Assembly: GCA_041488155.1 (NCBI GenBank)
Contig: JBGPOS010000006.1
Coordinates: forward strand, 12,511 to 76,510
Reading direction: 5' to 3'
Origin: JBGPOS01 sp041488155
Lineage (GTDB): Bacteria; Chloroflexota; Dehalococcoidia; Tepidiformales; Tepidiformaceae
DNA: 64,000 nucleotides
Under the pieces are notes generated by a model. It did no database searches, was not told the DNA's origin, and was given only the letters and a program-made list of their open reading frames with translations. Position numbers and translations under genes: made by a program. Shown one piece after another: positions 59,401 to 64,000 of this stretch (its first letter is position 1; each line of letters starts with the position of its first letter).

Positions 59401-61892
59401 AACGCACTTGCCGGGAGGTTCCCATCCTCAGGGTCGCTACCGGAACCCGAGAAGTTGATAACGTCACCCGCCCTGAAGGTGGAGCCATCGGTGGGCGCCA
59501 GGATCGAAGCAGTAGGCGGGTTGCCGACGGTGATCGAGAGATCGCCGGAAAGAGAGGAATTGACCCCGTCGGAGACGGAGAGCCTTGCGGTGTAAAGTCC
59601 GGCCGCCTGGTAGGTGTGTTGCGGGTTCGCCAGGGTCGAAGTGCCCCCGTCTCCGAATGTCCACGCGTAGGTCAGCGCAGCGCCCTCGGGATCAACGGAT
59701 CCGGCGCTCGAGAAGGTAACCGGGAGTGGCGGTTGACCAGACAGCGGGACGGCCGATGCGGCTGCGACGGGTGGCTGATTCGCGATGCTGTAGCGGACGC
59801 GGCGAATTGCCGCGGGGTTCGGGACGTGCTGGTCGTTGAACCCGATGTCGACGTAGTAGATCGCGCCGTCCGGCCCCTGCACCAGCTTGACCGGATCTCC
59901 GACCACAGGGCCGTCGGGAGTCCCGTCGGACGGCCAGAAGTTGAGGACGGCGCTAACGTTACCATTTGCGTCGAACGTCAGCTGTTTGATTGTGTTCTGG
60001 ACGTAGTCGGCGAAGAAATAAGTGCCGTAGTACCCGCTCGGGAACTGCGACCCGCGGTAGACGAACCCTCCGGTGATCGAAGCATCGCGGCCTAGATGTG
60101 GATAAGAAAAGATCGGACTTGTGACTCCCGAAACGGCGCAGTCCCCTTCGCAGAGTGGCCAACCATAGTTGGCGCCGCGTACGCCGAGGTTTACTTCTTC
60201 GAAGGCGGTGTTGGGGTCGTTCCCGCCAACATCGGCGATGTACAGCCGGCCCGTGACGCTGTCGAAGGACATTCGGAACGGGTTCCGCAATCCATACGCC
60301 CAAATCGCATCCTTGTTCGGACCATTCCCGTCGAAGAACGGGTTGTCCGAAGGCACGGTGCCGTCGCTGTTCAGTCGAAGGATCTTGCCGTGGAACGAAT
60401 CCAGTCGCTGCGCATCGGGCGGATTGAAGTGCTCGCCCGTGGAAACGTACAGCTTGCCATCTGGGCCGAACCCAAGTGCTCCGCCATGGTGTTCCGAGTT
60501 GGAGTTGGCGTCGTCTTGCCAGACGACGAATTCGCTCCCCGCCACAGTCCGATTACCACTTGCAGTAAAACGCGAGACAGTGTCGCGATTGTTCTGGCCT
60601 GGGAAGCCTTTGGTGTAAAAGACATAATAGTAGTTGTTTTGTGCGAAATTCGGGTCCAACACGATGTCCATCAGCCCCTGTTCCCCGAACATCTGGCTGT
60701 AGTCGAGTTGCAGGAAGGGGGTCGCATCAGGTTGCGCCGCGCCGGGCTGGACGACCCAGATGGTCTCCGTTAGCTCGCCCACAAGCATGCGTCCACCCGG
60801 AAGGAAAACGATCGTCGTTGCTGCGGTAATTCCAGGGACCACGACCTCGTTGACGAATGCAGGATTCAGCGTCGTGACGGATACGGGGGTAGAGGTAGTC
60901 TGGTTACCCGCCGCGTCCCGCGCGACCGCCGTGAGCACGTGGACCCCGTTCGGTAGCGGCGTCGTGTCCCAGCTGACCGTGTACGGAGCGGCGGTGTCCG
61001 TGCCAACACTCGCGCCGTCCGCCAGGAACTGGACACTTGTCACAGCCACGTTGTCCGAGGCGTTGGCGGAAATAGGAACCACGTGCGAGGCCGTCGAACC
61101 CGCCGCGGGAGCGGTTAAGGAGACACTGGGTGGGACGGGGTCGGCCGCGACACCGCTGGTGTAGACCGCCTGGACTTCGGCCGCTGTGAGCGCCCGGTTG
61201 TAAATGATGACTTCGTCGATCAGGCCCGAGAACTCGAAGCCAGCCAGGCCAGGACGCCTGCCGACGTCCACCTCGAGCGGTGAATTGAGCTGGCTGGCGG
61301 TTACAGTTCCCACGAGCGGACCGTTGTCGACCGCGCCATCGACATACACCGTCATCGTCAGTGCTGCGGCGTCGTACACTCCCACGACGTGATACCACTG
61401 GTTCAATTGCATAACGGTCGTGCCGTATCGCAGCATGTTGGCGCCCGACGAACTCGTTAGTTTGAATCCGGCAGTGCGCGGACCGGTATCGACGGTCGTG
61501 TCGAGTTGGTAGCCCGTTTGGCCACCATCGCGCTTCGACACGATCGTAGCGTCGTCGAACGGAAAAGTACGCGAAAATATCCACGCCGCTACGGTCATAC
61601 TACCGGTCAATTGTAGTGCCGATGGGTTGTTCAAACTCACATAGTCATCCGCACCATCCAGTGATACGGCGTTGCCAACTCGGCCAGCCGCCCAAAGAGG
61701 CCCGTTAACGAGCGTTCCGCTGTTGTTATTTCCGGACGAATCGACGGCCGTCGTTCCAGAGGCCGCATCGAAATGCCAGTATCCTGCGATGCCGGCGGCT
61801 GGTACTGCCGCAGACGTGACTCTACTATCAACCGATGCTAGCGGCGATAGGATGAGCAATACCAACACAAGGCGCCGCAGCACCGACTTCAT
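56499..61892 (-). CDS. giant secreted LamG/sorbosone-dehydrogenase/FN3 protein
   Basis: From ATG 61892 the product is 1797 residues with a signal peptide (SVLRRLVLVLLILSPLAS). Domains in order: LamG (about 30-230), Ig-like (about 255-345), a glucose/sorbosone dehydrogenase propeller (about 350-710; EQGLMDIVLDPNF, EHHGGALGFGPDG, GLRNPFRMSFD and NYGWPLCEG), PKD and a second Ig-like part (about 715-960), LamG (about 990-1165), four FN3 repeats (about 1175-1545) and a last LamG (about 1560-1797). The catalytic propeller would use PQQ or a similar cofactor. The other domains bind polysaccharide or mediate adhesion. An earlier frame start at 62006 is less likely. Confidence 0.88.
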   Translation of the reverse strand: MKSVLRRLVLVLLILSPLASVDSRVTSAAVPAAGIAGYWHFDAASGTTAVDSSGNNNSGTLVNGPLWAAGRVGNAVSLDGADDYVSLNNPSALQLTGSMTVAAWIFSRTFPFDDATIVSKRDGGQTGYQLDTTVDTGPRTAGFKLTSSSGANMLRYGTTVMQLNQWYHVVGVYDAAALTMTVYVDGAVDNGPLVGTVTASQLNSPLEVDVGRRPGLAGFEFSGLIDEVIIYNRALTAAEVQAVYTSGVAADPVPPSVSLTAPAAGSTASHVVPISANASDNVAVTSVQFLADGASVGTDTAAPYTVSWDTTPLPNGVHVLTAVARDAAGNQTTSTPVSVTTLNPAFVNEVVVPGITAATTIVFLPGGRMLVGELTETIWVVQPGAAQPDATPFLQLDYSQMFGEQGLMDIVLDPNFAQNNYYYVFYTKGFPGQNNRDTVSRFTASGNRTVAGSEFVVWQDDANSNSEHHGGALGFGPDGKLYVSTGEHFNPPDAQRLDSFHGKILRLNSDGTVPSDNPFFDGNGPNKDAIWAYGLRNPFRMSFDSVTGRLYIADVGGNDPNTAFEEVNLGVRGANYGWPLCEGDCAVSGVTSPIFSYPHLGRDASITGGFVYRGSQFPSGYYGTYFFADYVQNTIKQLTFDANGNVSAVLNFWPSDGTPDGPVVGDPVKLVQGPDGAIYYVDIGFNDQHVPNPAAIRRVRYSIANQPPVAAASAVPLSGQPPLPVTFSSAGSVDPEGAALTYAWTFGDGGTSTLANPQHTYQAAGLYTARLSVSDGVNSSLSGDLSITVGNPPTASILAPTDGSTFRAGDVINFSGSGSDPEDGNLPASAFSWTILFHHDSHLHPGGGVAGTKTGTLTIPTSGHDFEGATNYEIVLTVTDSTGLTSSKSVTVVPQKVNLSFDSVPSGLTVTVDGISKQTPFVVGDLIGFQHTLDAPGQVSGGSAYTFSSWSDGGAQSHGIVVPAVDASYVATFSTAAPSGAVAAYGFEEGSGSSAGDSSGNGNAGILNGATWTTAGKYGRGLSFNGSTNYVDLGNPAALRITGSMTWSAWIMATAAPADDGQIVAKSGGGAEGWQFKTSPDTGPHTFGVAVSADGSSNTQRYSNTVRALGTWYYVAGVYDATARTLHVYVNGALDDGVLAGTVPGSQFDSSQNVNIGRRSGGFYFQGTLDELRIYSRALSAAEIVTDMNTPIAAQNLDTQPPSQPGNLGAVSATGTQVNLSWTASTDDVGVTGYLIERCQGAVCSSFAQIATVTATTYSDFGLAVNTSYSYRVRAKDAAAHTSLYSNVATVVTVDSQSPTTPGSLGAVPQGGSQINLSWTASTDDVGVTAYLVERCQGNGCASFAQVGTTAATTYSDQGLTTATSYSYRVRATDAANHLSQYSNVASAVTGDTQSPTAPTNLNATAQSGTQINLTWTAATDNVAVTIYRIERCQGNGCVNFAEVGTSASTSFNDTGLSAATVYLYRVRAGDAAGNLGAYSTVATATTQAGGDSQAPSVPGGLAALVVAAGQINVSWSASTDNVGVTGYRVERCQGASCSTFAQIATPSGLSFIDAGLAGSTSYSYRVRAADAASNLSGYATVSNATTQALSSLVAAYSFREGSGTSLLDISGRVHNGVIANASWTSSGKYGNALVFNGTSSLVTIADTAALHLTTGMTVEAWVNPTLVNGAWRDVVYKGDDNYYLEATTTRSGGRPGAGFRLPANIEVFGTSNLALNTWTHIAMTYNGTTLRFYVNGVQVASSNRSGSMITSTNPLQIGGDSIYGQFFQGTIDDVRVYNVALTQAQIQADMNAPVGG

Positions 61893-62094
61893 AGATGGAC
61901 GATGTTCCCTGCTGAGCGCCGGGTCGCGATTACGCGCCAAAGCAAAAAGCTCGCACGATGATGCCGCCCCATGATGCGGCGAGTCAAGAACTGTTCGATT
62001 CTGCACAGGGTCAGCTTTACCGAGGACGACCCTGCATTATCCCGGTGTATACGTTCGGTACACTCTTCTCGGAATATCCGGATCGTTGCGTTAA

Positions 62095-62229
62095 CGTCGC
62101 ATCACCAGCCCCACGACCGTCGCGGCTGGGACTCCGGCTCGCCGCTTCGTCACGATCGGCGGCGTCGAGGGGACCTACACGATCACGCTGCTGGCCGGTA
62201 CCGCGGTCTGCGCGGGGGTGGTCTGTGAT
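62095..62229 (+). pseudogene. possible fragment of a secreted beta-domain protein
   Basis: After a stop at 62092 the plus frame reads TVAAGTPARRFVTIGGVEG, then TYTITLLAGTAVCAGVVC, which looks like the last strands of a beta-sandwich domain. It then runs into the antisense of the next gene. It may be a leftover of a lost gene in the 337-base space 61893-62229, which otherwise holds no gene I can support. Confidence 0.22.
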
Positions 62230-63249
62230 CTAGCAGACGTTGGCGGGCCGTTTGGCCGCGGCGTTTTCGAGTGCTTCGTCGGGGACGCGCTTCAACCAGC
62301 ATTCGCGCCAGTACGGGAAAATCGCACGCGTGCAGAACCAGCGCCCGTTGCTGAAATCGCCCGAGCACACAACTTTGTCGAGGATGATGCAATCGGTCTT
62401 GAACTCAATCATGCTGCCGTCTCGCTCGTTGATGATCCGGTTCACCCTGTTCCGGACCCGGAACTTGCTCCCGCAGAACGGAAGCATCTCACGATCGAAC
62501 CAGAGGCCGCGGTGCCTGCCCTCGGTGGTGAGGGTCTCCGCGATCTCCGCTCTCGACTTGACTTCGACCCAATCGCCGGCCTGGAGGCCGAGAGGCTCGT
62601 CGCTGCGGGAGTGCGCACCGTTACCAGAAAGCGTGAGCCAGGGGACGAGATTGACCTTGCGGCCAACTCCGTACGCGATGGCCCGGAAGCCGACTCGGAG
62701 GAACCTGCGCAGGGAGATATTGCCGGAAGTGTATTCCTTGAAGTAGGGCCGTGGGTCGTAGGAGTGCAGCGCAGCCGATGAACGCACCAGCTCGGTGGCC
62801 TGGCAGCGATGGCGAACCGGGCCCGGGGCGCCCTCCCCTACCGCGACGGCACTCGCGGTCAGTTTCTCCAGCTGCGCGAACGCGTCGCGGTCTCGCGGCG
62901 ATGGTGGATCCGGGGGTTCATCCGCGTCGACAGGCCGAAGCCAGGCCTCTTTCCAGTAGAGCAGACAACCGGCCTGGCAACCCCCGTGGGCGCAGCCATC
63001 GCAGCGCAGATCTTCGAGCAGCACCGTGTCTGCGACCCGGAGGCTTCTCACCCATTCGATGGTGTCGCAAACCTTTTCCGCACGAGCCGCGACTCGAAAC
63101 CGCTTCCCAATTCGCGCCAGCATCTCGGGCATGAACGGCATGGACTCTAGGGCGCCCAGATCGTCGAGGGTCGCGAGGATCTCGGCCGCCGACCTGACCT
63201 CGACCAGGTCTCCTCGTCGCAACGTCGCTCGATTGGACAACATACCCAT
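62230..63249 (-). CDS. protein with two copies of a cysteine-rich unit
   Basis: From ATG 63249 (after GGGAGA) the product is 339 residues. Two related units are visible. Unit 1 (about residues 8-110) runs from GDLVEVRSAAEILATL through FMPEMLARIGKRFRV to CDGCAHGGCQAGC and YWKEAWLRPV. Unit 2 (about 220-325) runs from GDWVEVKSRAEIAETL through FDREMLPFCGSKFRV to SGDFSNGRWFC and YWRECWLKRV. Unit 1 keeps the full cysteine set, unit 2 has lost some. I recall uncharacterised relatives near polysaccharide loci. Cytoplasmic; metal binding is plausible. Function unknown. Confidence 0.7.
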   Translation of the reverse strand: MGMLSNRATLRRGDLVEVRSAAEILATLDDLGALESMPFMPEMLARIGKRFRVAARAEKVCDTIEWVRSLRVADTVLLEDLRCDGCAHGGCQAGCLLYWKEAWLRPVDADEPPDPPSPRDRDAFAQLEKLTASAVAVGEGAPGPVRHRCQATELVRSSAALHSYDPRPYFKEYTSGNISLRRFLRVGFRAIAYGVGRKVNLVPWLTLSGNGAHSRSDEPLGLQAGDWVEVKSRAEIAETLTTEGRHRGLWFDREMLPFCGSKFRVRNRVNRIINERDGSMIEFKTDCIILDKVVCSGDFSNGRWFCTRAIFPYWRECWLKRVPDEALENAAAKRPANVC

Positions 63250-63450
63250 TCTCCCGTGGGATCCAACCCGGTGCGCCGAACTCGGGCTGGCGACGTCGCC
63301 TCGGATCCTTCTTCGAGCCTGCCTGCGCGGTGTGGAGGCTCGGTCGAGTCTCCGTCGCTCGATTCCAGTCAGCATGTTCGCCCGGCGGACCCGATTCGAG
63401 ACACGGCCTCTACACAGGCTCTCGACACCCCTGACACACGATCGGTGGCA

Positions 63451-64000
63451 GTGACAGAGCTCCAGGTCGAGGACTTCTCGGCGGACATGAACCGCAGTCG
63501 AGCCGCGGCCATGCCGCGCGTAACGATCGCGTTGCCGGTCTACAACGGCGGCGAGTTTCTGCGCGTGGCGATCGAGTCGGTCCTGGCTCAGACCTTCACC
63601 GACTTTGAGCTTCTCATCTCCGACAATGATTCGACCGACGGAACCGAGGCGATCTGTCGCGAATACGCCAGCCGAGACTCTCGCCTGATATACAAGCGCA
63701 ATGCTGCGAACATTGGTTGTGCGAAGAACTTCAATAAGCTCGTGGCAGAAGCGCGCGGAACCTATTTCAAATGGATCTGCCACGATGACTTCATCGATCC
63801 GGAATTTATCCGGCGCTGCCTCGACATCGCCGAAAAGGATTTAAGCACGATTACGGTGGCTCCACGAACTGTCGTGACAGACTCGAACGGGGCGCCCCTC
63901 TATACGTTGGGGTCCTCCGAAACAGACGGGCTACTGGCTTCAGATGACCCCGTCGCCAGGCACCGGAATATGATCAGGATGCTGCAGGGCAAAGTCGTCA
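63451..64000 (+). CDS. GT2-family glycosyltransferase, 3' end outside window
   Basis: GTG 63451 (ATG 63487 is an alternative) opens a frame that runs past the end of the window, so the 3' part is missing. The GT-A motifs are VTIALPVYNGGEFLRVAIES, LLISDNDSTDGTE and the DxD-equivalent WICHDDFIDP. It transfers a sugar from a nucleotide donor. It is divergent from the cysteine-rich gene, with 201 bases between the two. Confidence 0.88.
   Translation, partial: MTELQVEDFSADMNRSRAAAMPRVTIALPVYNGGEFLRVAIESVLAQTFTDFELLISDNDSTDGTEAICREYASRDSRLIYKRNAANIGCAKNFNKLVAEARGTYFKWICHDDFIDPEFIRRCLDIAEKDLSTITVAPRTVVTDSNGAPLYTLGSSETDGLLASDDPVARHRNMIRMLQGKVV

Overview
The window is GC-rich, with many GTG and TTG starts and tightly overlapping genes. 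The opening block (a 5'-truncated G5/3D wall protein, rsmA, ispE, a membrane protein, a PHP-domain protein, a Na/Ca-exchanger family protein) is an ordinary chromosomal block. Together with the secreted LamG/PKD/FN3 proteins and the exopolysaccharide locus, it suggests a Chloroflexota-like or other high-GC Terrabacteria chromosome. This placement is an inference from gene content, not a phylogeny.

Region 1 (1-5445) is core metabolism. Region 2 (5560-20752) is an integrated element of about 15.1 kb inserted in a tRNA-Pro(GGG) gene. The tRNA is intact at the left end. A perfect 50-bp copy of its 3' part marks the right end. Cargo, in order: tyrosine recombinase, MerR-type excisionase candidate, small zinc proteins, a CHC2/TOPRIM/RecA-fold primase-helicase, a Spo11/topoisomerase VI A-like protein, a HExxH protein, a small protein with a very strong ribosome-binding site, a tail tape measure protein, many short overlapping genes, and a GIY-YIG protein near the right end. 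No terminase, portal, capsid or major tail protein was recognised, so it looks like a satellite-type or remnant phage element with its own replication module.

Region 3 (20867-29135) is a cluster of regulators: a small sensorless histidine kinase, one canonical OmpR-type response regulator, three OmpR-type and two LuxR-type proteins whose receiver domains lack the phosphoacceptor pattern, plus a coiled-coil/cohesin-like surface protein pair. Several palindromes sit in the intergenic spaces.

Region 4 (29782-64000) is a large exopolysaccharide locus. It encodes a UDP-glucose dehydrogenase and a UDP-xylose synthase-type enzyme, an initiating sugar transferase, a WecG/TagA transferase, at least six other glycosyltransferases (the last cut by the window end), a flippase, a polymerase/ligase, a Wzz-like and a CpsD-like protein, acyl- and acetyltransferases and a B12-type radical SAM enzyme. 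A minus-strand block follows with sugar-modifying oxidoreductases (SAF-domain dehydrogenase, RfbC-type epimerase, aldo/keto reductase, GMC oxidoreductase), secreted lectin-like proteins (one of about 1800 residues with a sorbosone-dehydrogenase propeller) and a protein made of two copies of a cysteine-rich unit. The likely division of labour is nucleotide-sugar supply, assembly on a lipid carrier, flipping, polymerisation with length control, and extracellular decoration, next to a regulatory block that may control it.
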